From assembly GCA_930367215.1 (NCBI GenBank), contig OV884056.1, positions 49,476,308-49,540,307 on the forward strand: DNA of 64,000 nt, in the 5' to 3' direction. A model generated the notes under the pieces. It saw only the letters and a list, made by a program, of their open reading frames with translations, searched no databases and was not told the DNA's origin. The position numbers and the translations under genes were made by a program. The DNA comes from Pollenia angustigena (Eukaryota; Arthropoda; Insecta; Diptera; Polleniidae). Shown in pieces: positions 12,029-22,561 of the stretch (position 1 is its first letter; each line of letters begins with the position of its first letter).

Positions 12029-12220
12029 AAATTCGCATGTAAAATACCTCGGTATTCATCTAGATCGCCGTTTAACGTGGAAAAGCCATATAGAGGCAAT
12101 ATTAACTCAAATGAAACTAAAAGCCATCCAAAATAGCGTATTAGTTTACGATTTGATTAATTATTGTTAGTTCATATTTAATATATGAAGATTCAATAAA
12201 TAAATAATGAAAAAAAAAAA
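10500..12220 (+). mobile_element. Jockey-like non-LTR retrotransposon, 5'-truncated
   Basis: The element begins inside ORF2, after the endonuclease region, and ends with AATAAATAAATAATG plus an 11-A tail (12210-12220), the hallmark of a target-primed 5'-truncated insertion. The last part of ORF2 is also missing: the reading passes from just after the RT thumb into a 3'-UTR-like tail, so there is an internal deletion of the C-terminus. Confidence 0.85.
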
Positions 12221-12264
12221 TTAAGGAGAGTGCAATTATTTTAGTGATGTGTGTTATACATAAA

Positions 12265-12440
12265 AATCTGGAACAATCTTTTAGTATATCGACTCAGAAT
12301 CACGTTTTAAGGTGATATAACGATGTCCATCAGTCCGCCTGTCTCGTTGTCTGTCCACATTAACCTTGTGCGCAAATTGCAATTGCAACCTTGTAGATAA
12401 TTTCATCAAATTTAGTAAATACATTTCAATTGTTCTCTTT
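12265..12440 (-). repeat. DINE-like family B, 3' half (reverse)
   Basis: Read on the minus strand it contains 'gtgcgcaaggttaatgtgga', an RGAC-type microsatellite ('cagacaacgagacaggcgga') and 'ggacatcgttatatcacctt'. This is the block found near the 3' ends of the family-B copies at 49.5, 57.7 and 62.6 kb. Only this block is preserved. Confidence 0.6.
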
Positions 12441-13049
12441 GTGTCCATAAACCATTTAATTATGTTGTTATAAAATTCTTTAAGAATCGGTTCACATTTG
12501 ACCAAATAGCTTAAACTTCCTTTTTAAATGTTAACATTAACAAACAATTTAGCGACCGTCCCTAAAATCTCATATGGATGTTAATATTTAGATAATATTC
12601 GGCACAAATAACTCTTATATGAATTTGAACCTCTAAACATAACTTTGTTTTTGTGAGCCGATGACAGCCCATTGTTCTCAAATAGGTAAAATCTCGAAAA
12701 TTCGCCTGTTAATACTATGGAGTTTAGGCGTTACCGATTATAATTTTAGATTTGCTTTTATAAATTGGAACTGTCATTAAATTGTTGAATATTTTGTTTT
12801 CAAATTAGCAATATTTGAATTTTTTGGGCATATTTTTAACAATTTTTTAGGACATATTTTCAAGTTTTCGCTGCATATTATATGCGCATAAAACGTGTTT
12901 TTAGAGCATATTTGTGGTTTCCCTGGTTATGACTTATGCACAAAATCTCTTAAATTATCCTAAAAATTACAGTATGGTTCGAATCATCAAAATTTGCTGA
13001 CAAAGTAATCAAAGTCCTATATTTAATTTTTAAATTCAATTATTAATAT
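12441..13049. other. No gene seen
   Basis: AT-rich spacer, no ORF or element ends recognised. Confidence 0.4.
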
Positions 13050-13061
13050 TTCTAACAGTTA

Positions 13062-13847
13062 ATATCTAAACGACAATCTAATATTCAAAGTAAAATAAGC
13101 GACATCGATACTATATATATGGCCTTAAGATCAATGCTGACAAAACAAAACCAAATCGCTATATATAAACACTTAACACACAGAACCACTTACTCTGTAC
13201 GGCCAGGACATCGAATCTGTCACAGACTTCACCTACCTAGGCAGCCAAATTACACCAGACGGAGGTACTCGTGTTGATATACCACACAGAATTAAGATGG
13301 CGAAAGCTGCTTTTGCTGGCCTATATAAGATCTGGCGAAGTAATCAAGTCAGCACCAAAACAAAAATTCGCCTCTTCAAAAGCAATGTACTCTCTGTGCT
13401 GCTTTATGGATGCGAAACTTGGTTCACGTCTGTTGAAATTAACAACAAGTTGCAAACCTTTGTCAACAGATCTCTGCGTCATATTCTCCACATATGGTGG
13501 CCACACAACTGGGTATCAAATGGGGAGCTATACCGCAGAACCAAAATAAAACCAATTGCTGTTGAAATTCGGTTAAGGAAATGGAGATGGATAGGACACG
13601 TGCTACGTAAACCAGCCAATGACATATGTAGAGAGGCCTTTGATTGGAATCCTCAAGGAACGCGAAGAAGAGGCAGACCACGAGGTAGATGGAGACGAAG
13701 TCTTGAAAAAGAGATAAATCTTCATCCGGGAAATTTATCATGGAATAGAATAAAACACTTAAGTTCAAATAGAAATGATTGGAATAATTTTGTATTGGCA
13801 CTATGCGCCCACGATTTGGCGTAAAAGCAACAAATTATTATTTATAT
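13062..13847 (+). mobile_element. 5'-truncated RTE-like non-LTR insertion with target duplication
   Basis: The 12-bp sequence 'ttctaacagtta' occurs directly at both borders (13050-13061 and 13848-13859), as expected for a target-site duplication. Between them lies only the 3' part of a non-LTR ORF2 plus a short AT-rich tail. The small size fits a severely 5'-truncated insertion. Confidence 0.75.
13120..13824 (+). pseudogene. Non-LTR reverse transcriptase C-terminal region (RTE-like)
   Basis: 'GLKINADKT'-like residues and an in-frame stop (taa near 13171) precede 'LYGQDIESVTDFTYLGSQI', the RT domain 7 region. The frame from 13297 continues for 175 codons with 'LLYGCETW', 'LQTFVNRSLRHILHIWW', 'EIRLRKWRWIGHVLRK' and 'GTRRRGRPRGRWRRSLEKEI', ending 'NNFVLALCAHDLA'. 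These C-terminal motifs are typical of RTE/CR1-like endonuclease-RT proteins. The RT catalytic core is absent. The 3' end of the ORF is intact. A related relic lies at 36.8-38.6 kb. Confidence 0.88.
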
Positions 13848-13859
13848 TCTAACAGTTAC

Positions 13860-15088
13860 AACAAAAATTTAGGTTCATTACGTATACTAAAAAAAATTAC
13901 GATAAATCATTTGTCATACTGATACAATATTCGTCGAAATTGACGAACCACAAGAAGCCACTATTTTTATTAACCATTTATTAGATTTTGCATAATGTTA
14001 ACTAGATCCAGCTTAAAACAATTTAAGGCTTTAAACAATTTTAAAATTTATAATCTACGATGATTTTTTTTTTGACACAACGTTTAGTAAATTAACAAAA
14101 ATGGCTTAAAACATTGTTTAAGGTTGATTAAGGTCAAGGTGACTGCTAAGGTCACGCTTTAATTAGCAGTTTTCGTCAATTATTTGTTTAGTGTGAACAT
14201 ACCTTAAATTTTTTCGTAAATATTTAAAACTTAAACAACTTTCAGTCCTTTGTACAGCAACCTTTTAAAGAAGTAAAAATTTTCGACTGAGGAAAATATC
14301 ACCAGCAGAAACAAACCTTAGTTTTTAAGATTGCCCAGCTCTGCATAATAAGTTTGTGGCATGAACAAAGTTATTGTCTATTCACCAGAGAATTTTCTTA
14401 AAATCGTTTTTTTTTTTTGCCATTTTTGTTTAAGCATTTCAATATATTGATGAGACATCACAAAAACGAGTAAAATATAATTTAGTTTTTTGTTGCTTTT
14501 ATTTTTTGTGCAGCTTTATGATCTTGATGACCCATCACGACTCCTTTTTTTGTGCTGTATCTTCTTTTGCTTTAGTCTCTTGAAAAAGAAATGAAACAAG
14601 AAACTCTATTGGGTATATATTTTTTTCTAAATCAGCTTTTTTTTGTTAAAAAAAAGTCGGTGTTTTCTTATTTATGATTTTTCCCTTCTTTTTGTTTTGC
14701 AGTGTATGTCGTCCTCAAGAGGGCAGTTTTCTTTTGTTTGAATATTTTTTTATTCCTTACTTTACTGTTGGTCGTCTTTGCTTGTGGTTTTTTTCAACTA
14801 TTTATAGAACAGTTTGGCTTCTTTCTTCAACTATTTATTGCAATTTCATGTTTATATTTAAGTTGAATGTTCGAGGGTTAAATTTTTGGGCTTTTGAGAA
14901 CTGTCATTACCCTACAAATTATGGAAAAGTCTAAAGAGATGTTAGAGCAATAAAAAAAATCTCCGTTTGGAAATTTTTGGGAGTTATTATGGAAAATCCC
15001 AAATCTTAAAATATTTTTTTTTATTTATTGGACTACAATTTTATATAAAAACAAAATTTGTATATGTAGAAAATAAGATAAGTATTCT
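13860..15088. other. No gene seen
   Basis: AT-rich spacer. 13888-13930 ('aaaattacgataaatcatt') resembles 17447-17500, suggesting a short shared repeat. A 'gtgtgaacata' motif at about 14192 resembles the end of the MITE at 26983. The frame at 14674-14934 is low-complexity. Confidence 0.4.
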
Positions 15089-15089
15089 A

Positions 15090-15757
15090 CTTTAGTTCTA
15101 GTTCAGTTCTACTTTAGTTCTTGCTTAGTTCTAGTTCAGTTTTAGTTCAGTTCTACTACAGTTCTCATTCAGTTCTAGTTCAGTTTTATTTCAGTTCAAG
15201 TTCAGTTCTAGTTAAATTCTAGTTCAGATCTAGTGCAGTTCTTGTTAATCTCTAGTCCAGTTCTATTTCAGTACTTCTTGAGCTCTAGTTCATTTTAAGT
15301 TAATTTCTAGTTCAGTTCTAGTTCAGTTCTAGTTCGGTTCTAGTTCATTTCTAGTTCAGTTCAGTTCTAGTTCAGTTCTAGTTCAGTTCTAGTTCAGTTC
15401 TGTTCTAGTTCAGTTCTAGTTCAGTTCTAGTTCAGTTCTACTTCAGTTTTAGTTCAGCTCTAGTTCAGTTCTAGTTCAGTTCAACTTGAGCTCAACTTGA
15501 GTTCTAGTTCAGTTCTAGTGCAGTTCTAGTAGTTCAGTTCTAGTTCAAATTTAGTTAAGTTCTAGTTTAGCTCTAGTTCTGTTCTAGTTCAGTTCTAGTT
15601 CAGTTCTAGTTCAGTTCAGTTCTAGTTCAGTTCTAGTTCAGTTCTAGTTCAGTTCTAGTTCAGTTCTAGTTCAGTTCTAGTTCAGTTCTAGTACAGTTCT
15701 AGTTCAGCTCTAGTTCAGTTCTAGTTCAGTTTTAGTTCAGTTCTAGTTCAGTCCTTG
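15090..15757. repeat. 11-bp minisatellite (AGTTCTAGTTC), locus 1
   Basis: About 60 head-to-tail units of GTTCAGTTCTA (11 bp in any phase). Units in the middle and right (15590-15740) are nearly perfect, whereas the left flank (15090-15300) is degenerate with substituted and length-variant units. A second array of the same unit is at 34672-35300. No ORF or gene overlaps it. Confidence 0.95.
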
Positions 15758-16470
15758 TTTAAAGTTTGTTCAAACTCCTTTTGGTTTACATATAAAACAG
15801 CATCTTCCATAATTTGTACTCCTTTCAATGTAGCGTGTTTAAATATCGCCATTTGCCATGTCTGCTGCTCCTTATTTTAGTTGTAGCCATAAAAATATAC
15901 TTCAATTTCTAAAATGATAATTTTGCTATTGGCAATAACAATTATTATTTACCACAACTGTCTTTGTAGGGAGTGTTTTGCACTTTGTCAGAGTATTTGA
16001 AGAAATTCTTCATAATTCTTTTTTTTATAATGAAGTTAAAGCATCTGCTAGATACTTTTATTTTATTGATGGTTTGACCACAAATGAGTTATTATACGTC
16101 ATCATTATTATGACTATTCATTGTGTAGAAATAATAAGACTGTGAACAAAAAAACAAAAACAAAAAAAAAAAAAAAAAAACAACTTAAACATAATATTTA
16201 AAAAGTTTTTAAGTTTTAAGGTAAAAACTGAAAAACCTTCTCACAATTAAATTATTACCGAAAGCAAAGTTGTGCTAAAAGTGAATTGTTTTCTCATAAT
16301 TTTGTACAAATCAATTATTTGTAGAGTTAATTGTGTTTATCATGAAATGGGAAACTGACAAGAGAAATTGAAATTTGCAAGACGGAGAATTAAAAATAAC
16401 ATTTTGCTTTAAGCTAAACTTCATTTAAATAACTTTCTGCATTTACACAGATAGTTTGCTGCCCAACGCA
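15758..16470. other. No gene seen
   Basis: AT-rich spacer with a long A-rich run at 16148-16182. Confidence 0.4.
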
Positions 16471-16474
16471 TTGA

Positions 16475-16684
16475 TTAAAAGGATATAACGAAACGTGGAG
16501 GCAATATTTTGAAAAACTGATCGAAGAACACGCTTATGGTATCCTTAACCAAGGCGGATTCTTTCTTAGAGAAAGAAATGTCAGAAGTTGCTTGTGTTTT
16601 TGACATAAAGCCCAACGAAAGCAAGAAAAGAAATACAGTGTTGGGGTTTTTTGTGCTTTTGTAGTAATGCAAAATGTGATTCAT
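16475..16684 (-). pseudogene. Possible secreted/receptor N-terminal fragment
   Basis: From an ATG at 16684 the minus strand encodes about 69 residues with a hydrophobic stretch 'NTVFLFLLSLGFMS' ending 'KTQA', which reads like a signal peptide and cleavage site. It continues 'ALVKDTISVFFDQFFKILPP' then 'RFVISF' and a stop. The layout (signal peptide, about 15 residues, LV-rich helix, short strand) resembles the first 50 residues of the receptor at 19986. No continuation was found in the other frames. It could be a decayed receptor gene or a chance ORF. Confidence 0.22.
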
Positions 16685-16799
16685 ACTTAAGTACGAACTC
16701 ATTATAAGAATACGGTTAATAGATGGATGAGCTGAATCAATTGTAAGTTTTATAAGAAGAGAAAAATTATAAATCAAGATGAGAGAAAGTTGATTCAAA

Positions 16800-17783
16800 C
16801 AGGTTTGAGATGGTGTAATTATGATATCGACGTAGGATTAATATTACTGGTATTATTGAAGGACTACGATATTCTGAAGTGGCAATAATCTATTAAGCTG
16901 CATATGAAATTTCTAACGTTTCCTAGTAGTTTTCTATCGTTAAGTAAAAACGTTACAAAGTTTCTTGATTTATAATATTTCTCCAATTTAATCCATTTGT
17001 AGGGAAACGATATACATATTTAATAATTCTTTCAGTTTGTTTTTCTACAAAAAAGTAATATTGCTTAATCATATAATAAAATTGTAAAGTTAATTGCAAA
17101 AGATAATAAAAACCCATTTTATAATCTGTTTGAACTATAATTTACTATCGTTATATAAAAAAATTAAATTGTAAAATGGGTCATTTCATGAGAAAACGTA
17201 CTTGACTAAAAAAAAAACAATGGTCTTAAATTATACGACCTCAGAGAAATAATGGGTTGCGCTGTTCAACATTTGACATGCCGAAATATTTATGACGCGT
17301 GAAGTTTCTTATGAAGTTGAAAAATATTCTAATTCGTTTTCTTTTCCTAATTTTTAGCCCATTATTTTTTATTTATTCTATGCTACAAAGAAAATTACCA
17401 ACTCTAAATCATATTCCTACTTAATTTGCCGCCCCAACAGAACACAGAAAAAATTACGACAAATGAATTGTTATATTGAATACTACATTCGTCCATACAA
17501 TTAACTTGTTATTTAAAAATGCACCAACAGACGAATTTGTTAATATCACAAATAATTTTGATAACTTGAATGGAATAAACTCAAGAAATATTTTTAGCAA
17601 TGAGTTTGTAATATTGAATATTTGTTAACAATTAAATATAAAATTTTATTTATTTTGCTGCTAATTAAATTGAATAAAAAATAGCATTTAAATGGTTTTT
17701 TTTTATCAACTTTTTAGAAAAATTTATTTTAAAAATCAGATCACAAATAACATTCTTACGATGACAACGAACAAAGTATAGCT
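16800..17783. other. No gene seen
   Basis: AT-rich spacer. At 17441 'cacagaaaaaattacgac' resembles the start of a CACAGAAAAA-type MITE, without a clear partner. Confidence 0.35.
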
Positions 17784-18139
17784 GTGTCAAAATTGGAAAA
17801 CTCATCAGGAATGGAACAATTAGAGGTAGTTTGGAATGCTAAAATACAATGGGATCTTGAAGATAGAGTGCAGATTTTCTGTTGTGATACAACAGTTTCA
17901 AATACAGGTCACATTAGTAGTACTTGTGTACTTCTGGAGCAAAAATTAAATAGGGAAATACATACATATTTTTGATTGTCGTCATCATGTCTACAGATTT
18001 GCATGAAAATGAGCTTTTGAGACAAAAATTGGTCTAATGACAAGTTCTGATATTCCACTGTTTAACAGCTTTCGCGAAAATTGGAAAAATGTCGATCCAA
18101 TGAATATTCAAAGCTACACAGAAAAGATATTATGTCTAA

Positions 18140-18260
18140 CGCCTGTATTTATAAAAAAATTTTTAATTTAATAAAGGTTTACACAACAAATTTTGTATGA
18201 AAATTCTCCGTAATAAACGTTTGTTAAATTTAATAATCGTTTATAAATACGGGGGTAAAT
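18140..18260. mobile_element. Small MITE (CCTGTATTTATAA ends) inside the relic
   Basis: The left 'cgcctgtatttataaaa' and the right end, whose complement reads 'cccccgtatttataaacg', are inverted and continue through 'ttaaatttaa..aaacgttta'. Host-relic coding blocks resume on both sides. A related copy is at 59876-59962 ('gcctgtattcataaaaaat' ... 'gcttatgaatacggtggc'). Confidence 0.65.
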
Positions 18261-18562
18261 GTTTCATAAATTGACAAGCTGGTACAATACTACCAATCCG
18301 ATTTGACTAAAGACATAGTTAGAGAACTGTTAGAGCTGTCAATAATATTTCTTGGTGGAGATACCCAGAATAAATTTAAAATTTGCCCTCCAGGCGCCAT
18401 GCACCAGGCTCAATGGATGGCAAGGGCAATTTGTTTATTGAAAAAAGTATTACTTAGCGCTCAGTTTAAATATCTAAGCGAGATAAGAAGGCTTTATAAG
18501 ATGTCTGCCTTTTCATCGCAACATCATACGTCAAGCCATCCCAATAAAAAATGGAGCTTCCA

Positions 18563-18789
18563 ACGAAGCAGGTTTGTAAGGGAGAAACATAAACGTTTCT
18601 CTTACCATTGCGCTAACGGAAGGCATGAATTTTATATGGCGAGTTCCCACTTTGAAGCAATACATTTTTGGCACATAAAGCGCATTATTCGGTGCACATA
18701 AAAATTGTTGGATGTAACGATCAGCCTTACACACTGAATGTGTTGATACAGTTATTTTTTAAGTGTTTTCCCTTACAAACCTGCTTCGT
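18563..18789. mobile_element. MITE family R, copy 2 (inverted-repeat ends intact)
   Basis: Ends 'acgaagcaggtttgtaaggg' and 'cccttacaaacctgcttcgt' are perfect inverted repeats. The interior 'ggcatgaattttatatgg' and 'cgagttcccac' match copies 6363 and 46670. Sequence to about 18915 ('atgccgtagcactt', 'gcgtagcgcataattg') is also shared with 46.8 kb, so the full family may extend beyond these ends. Confidence 0.75.
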
Positions 18790-19240
18790 AGTAAGGGAAT
18801 GCCGTAGCACTTGAAATGCTATTTTTTTTTTTTTTTATAAAAGTTATTGAGAGTTCTTTCACTTTCTTTACTGCATTTCTGTATGTCCTATTGCGTAGCG
18901 CATAATTGTGCGCCAAATGATAAAATTTTTTACTGGGATGGCATTTTGTATTTAATCCGTATTCAATCGGCTCAAAATAGACCACAGTTTTCTAGGCGAA
19001 TGTCCTACAACGTGGCAAAATAATGCATTATTTCAACAAGCAAAAGAGAAAAAGAATACACTGAGATCGGTTAATGATACAGCTAAAGAGCGGTCTAGTA
19101 AGTGAAGGCTTTTCATGGCTTAATTACAACTAAAAAGGAGCAAATGCAATTTTTTACTACTACTGACTGTAACAAACAAACCTTAAAAAGAAAATTTAAT
19201 GAATTGAATATAAATAGAATTTTGGAAAACACTGAATGTT

Positions 19241-19985
19241 AGCCAACTTTTAATAAATAAACAAACAAGTAAAATTAATAAGCGTTTTAAAATTCCAAGC
19301 TTATTCCATGGCTTTGATACTGACCTTTAACTCAAACTTTGGCGTCAAGTCGGCACGGGTTTACGGTTTTCAATCGCAAAAATTTCATATTTCGGTTATT
19401 CGGATCAAAAGGAAAAAATTAAGGGTATTCGTATCTGAATTTGAAAAATTTTCCCCATACAAGCCTTGTACAGTCTAAAATACAACCAATATGACACAAT
19501 AGAACCCTTTGTGAATTGCGTAATTGTTAATACAAAAATTTACAATACGAATAATTGTAAAAATAGAAAAAAAGTTTTTAAACATTTTCTTTAATTACTT
19601 AATTATTTTTTTATTATCTTTGATCTTAAGCTTGTTGCAGTAAAACAGACAGTCGGGAATCGAACCTACAACCCTACCACTGATAAACTAATCGAACAGT
19701 TTTTGACAGCAGAGCCTTATTTGAACTTTCTTATACTGGGGAATTACTTTCAGGAACATCACTAGAAAATATTTAACAAACAAAATTTCAAATGAAATTT
19801 TTTGCTGCTAAAAACTACTGAACATTTTACCAATGGAAAGCTCTATAATGTCAATTTATTTCGACAATAAAATTTAAATAAACTTGTATTTTATTTTATT
19901 TCAATGTGCACAAATACTAAATATTTCTCTATAAAAACCCTCAATCCTAAAACAAAAAACAACATTTGTAAGAGTTCAATTAAGC
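19241..19985. other. Receptor 5' flank; possible degenerate tRNA-like segment
   Basis: Mostly AT-rich. At 19645-19695, read on the minus strand, 'gtaggttcgattcccgact' fits a Pol III B box (GGTTCGANNCC) preceded by 'ttagtttatcagtgg'. The A-to-B spacing is far too short for a working tRNA. It may be a worn SINE. Confidence 0.35.
19930..19937 (+). promoter_or_regulatory. Candidate TATA box of the receptor gene
   Basis: 'tataaaaa' lies 56 bp upstream of the ATG at 19986, leaving room for a start site around 19960 and a very short leader. The spacing is plausible, but such motifs are common in AT-rich DNA. Confidence 0.35.
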
Positions 19986-21785
19986 ATGAAGATTTCAACG
20001 TATTTCCTATTTCTAATTCCAACAATAGCAGCTGAAATTTATTCAAAAACAACAGCACATAAGCAAGGAAATCTAGTCGCATTAATAAATGAAATCTACT
20101 ACGGCATCAATGCAACAACTCTGGTAATTTTTAATTATGAAACAAAAGAAAATGAAATGTGGTTTTCCACAGAAATAGAAACCGAAACTAAAACAAAGTT
20201 GCGGCATAAATTGGAGCAACCAATACTTTTGCTACAGAACGACTTTCAACTGGAATTAGGGCAATACTTTAATGCTCGCGTTTTGACGGTGGTGTTGAAG
20301 ATGGACTACTTAAACGCCTGGGATTGGCAACATTTTGGCAAAGTCATGAAACATTGGACGAGAACGGATGTTCTATTTGTAAGTGATTTAAAGGAAGAGG
20401 AAGGGAATTCAAGTAGCAGCCAGGAAATGTGGAATTTCTTTCGAACAGCTTGGGAGGAGGGTTACTTTAAAGTATTACTAAGTGATTTTCAAGGAGAAAA
20501 ACTGTATTCGTGCTCACATTTTTCTGTAGCTAAAGTGGAAGTTACCACAGTGCCGGAATATTTAACGAAACGTGAAAGTGTTCTAGATGCCCACGGCTAT
20601 CCCATACGCACTAATGCTGGCAATAATCCTCCCAGATCTTTCGTTTACTTTAATGATCGCAGTGAAATGGAATATAGAGGTTTGGCTGTTCAATTAATTA
20701 CAAATTTTGCCCAACATTACAATTTCTCTATTGATTGGTTACTGAAACCGAACTTTGAAACAATAGACATGACAGATTGTCTGAAATATTTGCATACGAA
20801 TTCAGTGGATATTTGCAGTGAGTTCTTACCTTTTAACAGGCAATCTTACACAATAGCCTCACCGTTTTATATAACCTATGGATATGCATTAGTGCCTTAT
20901 GCTCCTCCATTATCCATTACAAAATATCTTAAACATCCTTTTTCTCCCGAAATTTGGTGGCTTATAGCTGTGACCATAATTGCAACGACAGTTGCTATGA
21001 GTCTTGTTAATCGTTTCAAATTGGGTTGGTGGCAAGTAAGTTTACAGTTTATGAGATCGTTGAAATTTTTACTCTACATTTCTGCTGAGCTGCCCGCCAA
21101 ATGGGGCCTTCAGAAGTTTTTAATATTTTTCATCTTTATACCCTGTACGTTTATCTTATCCAATCTTTACCACACCTTTCTAACCAGTATTTTAACTTCG
21201 AACTTGTTTGAATCTCAAATTAACTCTTTGGAGGAACTAAAGGAACGCCATATATCTATTTTGATTACTGACTCGGATATGGAAATTTTGAGTATGTATA
21301 ATTCTTTTGAACCAATTTCCGACAACTATTTAAAAATAGGTGTTTCCTCTTATGTGGAACTGCGCAATTCTCTAAATAATAAATTTGCTTACATTAATTT
21401 AGAGGATAAATGTGAATTTTATTTGTATCAACAGAAGTTTTTACAAAGGCCTCGCTTAAGGCTATTACCAAAACCTTTGTCTGCCTTGTGGTCGAATATA
21501 CCAATGGCGGATAACTGGCCTTTCGTGGATTTATTTAACCATTATATCTTAACAATGTTTGACACTGGCATTATACGTTATTTACAAGATCAAGCCAAGG
21601 AAGATGGCATTCGTCTGGGCTATATACATTTTATTAGAACAGAGCACTATGATGTGGTTCCTTTGAATCTGCAATATTTTGAAATACCGGGAATTATATT
21701 GGCTGTAGGATGTATGGCTGGTTTAGTGTGTTTTTTTATTGAAAATATTATACATTTGATTGAGAAAATAAAGATGTTGTACTAA
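19986..21785 (+). CDS. Divergent ionotropic receptor (IR family, chemosensory type)
   Basis: A 599-residue intact, intronless ORF. Residues 1-16 form a signal peptide. A variable N-terminal region follows to about 205. Ligand-binding lobe S1 spans about 215-315 ('GLAVQLITNFAQHYNF', 'SVDICSEF', 'YTIASPFYITYGYALVP'). Membrane segment M1 is at 323-341, a pore-loop region at 347-373, and M2 at 377-404 ('TFLTSILTSNLFESQI', a family-typical M2 exit). Lobe S2 spans 413-560 and M3 568-588, leaving a short cytoplasmic tail. This is the layout of insect IRs, ligand-gated cation channels of sensory neuron membranes. Length and intronless structure suit the divergent, taste-linked IRs (IR20a-clade/Ir94-like), but the exact orthologue is not identified. 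Arg285 may be the S1 ligand-contact arginine; the remaining glutamate-site residues are not obvious. Start: first ATG, directly before the signal peptide. Confidence 0.93.
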   Translation: MKISTYFLFLIPTIAAEIYSKTTAHKQGNLVALINEIYYGINATTLVIFNYETKENEMWFSTEIETETKTKLRHKLEQPILLLQNDFQLELGQYFNARVLTVVLKMDYLNAWDWQHFGKVMKHWTRTDVLFVSDLKEEEGNSSSSQEMWNFFRTAWEEGYFKVLLSDFQGEKLYSCSHFSVAKVEVTTVPEYLTKRESVLDAHGYPIRTNAGNNPPRSFVYFNDRSEMEYRGLAVQLITNFAQHYNFSIDWLLKPNFETIDMTDCLKYLHTNSVDICSEFLPFNRQSYTIASPFYITYGYALVPYAPPLSITKYLKHPFSPEIWWLIAVTIIATTVAMSLVNRFKLGWWQVSLQFMRSLKFLLYISAELPAKWGLQKFLIFFIFIPCTFILSNLYHTFLTSILTSNLFESQINSLEELKERHISILITDSDMEILSMYNSFEPISDNYLKIGVSSYVELRNSLNNKFAYINLEDKCEFYLYQQKFLQRPRLRLLPKPLSALWSNIPMADNWPFVDLFNHYILTMFDTGIIRYLQDQAKEDGIRLGYIHFIRTEHYDVVPLNLQYFEIPGIILAVGCMAGLVCFFIENIIHLIEKIKMLY

Positions 21786-21807
21786 ATTAAAAAGAGTTTT
21801 TATTAAA
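21786..21807 (+). terminator. Receptor polyadenylation signals
   Basis: ATTAAA occurs at 21786-21791, directly after the stop codon, and again at 21802-21807. This is the common variant of AATAAA and implies a very short 3'-UTR. Confidence 0.45.
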
Positions 21808-22560
21808 AAGAGAGAGATTTCTATTTAGAAATTCATATATTGTTCGTTTTTTGAAACGATATTTATATGAGAATATTTTGAAGGTACTTATTACCTTCAA
21901 CGAAGACAAAAGTGTATTTTTGTCCTTCTCCGAGGAAAAAGACCAATGGACATTTTCTCATTAGGCGATTATCTTTTTTCCCAACGAAAAACTGCACTTT
22001 AAAGAAATTTGGTTTTCTCAATGTCTCATTTGCAATCAAATCAATCGCAAAGCTAACCGGCACTTATCTGCCAATTATTTATTTCCCTTTTATTTGCCGT
22101 CAAGATAAATTCAATCAGCTGACTCCCATCTTTTACATGTATTTTGAGTGGCGTTGCCAGCTGAAAACTTTGTTTTTGTCGGTATATTGAGAAACCCAAA
22201 ATCGTTAACGGACAGTTTATCGGTCCAATAAATTTATGTTGACATTAAGTAGCAGACAGTTTGTCGATACATTGAGAAAATGGCCACTAGTGTGTCAAAA
22301 AAACGGGTTCTTGGAAAAATCGATAAAAATGAGAGAAACATTAAAATTTTCCTTTTTATACAAAACTTCATTTTTACACACTAGGGCCCTTTTCTCGGAG
22401 AGGGTCACATTGCGGAATTCTTGCGTCACATTTTAGTTTTGAAAGTGAGTTGCAGAAGTAAGTTGTGTTTGCAATTACAAAAGTGCAAATTATTAACAAG
22501 TATTGAAGTGGGCATGTTTTAACTAAAAAAATTTTAAACTTTTTATCAAAGTTTATTTTG
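21808..22560. other. No gene seen
   Basis: AT-rich receptor 3' flank. Open frames at 21912-22190 and 22236-22436 have no recognisable domain. Confidence 0.35.
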
Positions 22561-22561
22561 G

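Larger units (their letters stand above)
17784..19240 (+). pseudogene. Transposon-derived protein relic, unassigned arthropod family
   Basis: Pieces in order: 'WDLEDRVQIFCCDTTVSNTG' and 'CVLLEQKLNREI' (to 17975); 'CRHHVY' and 'SSDIPLFNSFRENWKNVDP' in shifted frames (to 18115); 'VRELLELSIIFLGG' and 'CPPGAMHQAQWMARAICLLK' (18303-18480); then 'LRSVNDTAKERS' and 'FHGLITTKKEQMQFF' (19060-19180). From memory these match a widespread arthropod protein type with 'FDTTxSNTG', 'CRHHxxE', 'IIFLGG', 'PGAxHxARWM' and 'VVNDTAERG' blocks, regarded as transposon-encoded. Two MITE insertions (18140-18260, 18563-18789), frameshifts and stops break it. I cannot name the superfamily. Confidence 0.7.

Noticed and set aside
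13463..13801. 112-codon minus-strand ORF
   Set aside because: Antisense shadow of the RT C-terminal frame.
14674..14934. 86-codon Phe/Leu-rich ORF
   Set aside because: Low-complexity T-rich translation with no recognisable domain.
18303..18701. 132-codon ORF as a host gene
   Set aside because: The first 60 codons belong to the transposon-derived relic; the remainder reads into MITE family R.
19645..19695. tRNA gene
   Set aside because: It has a B-box-like sequence, but the A box is too close and no cloverleaf can be formed; at most a worn SINE.
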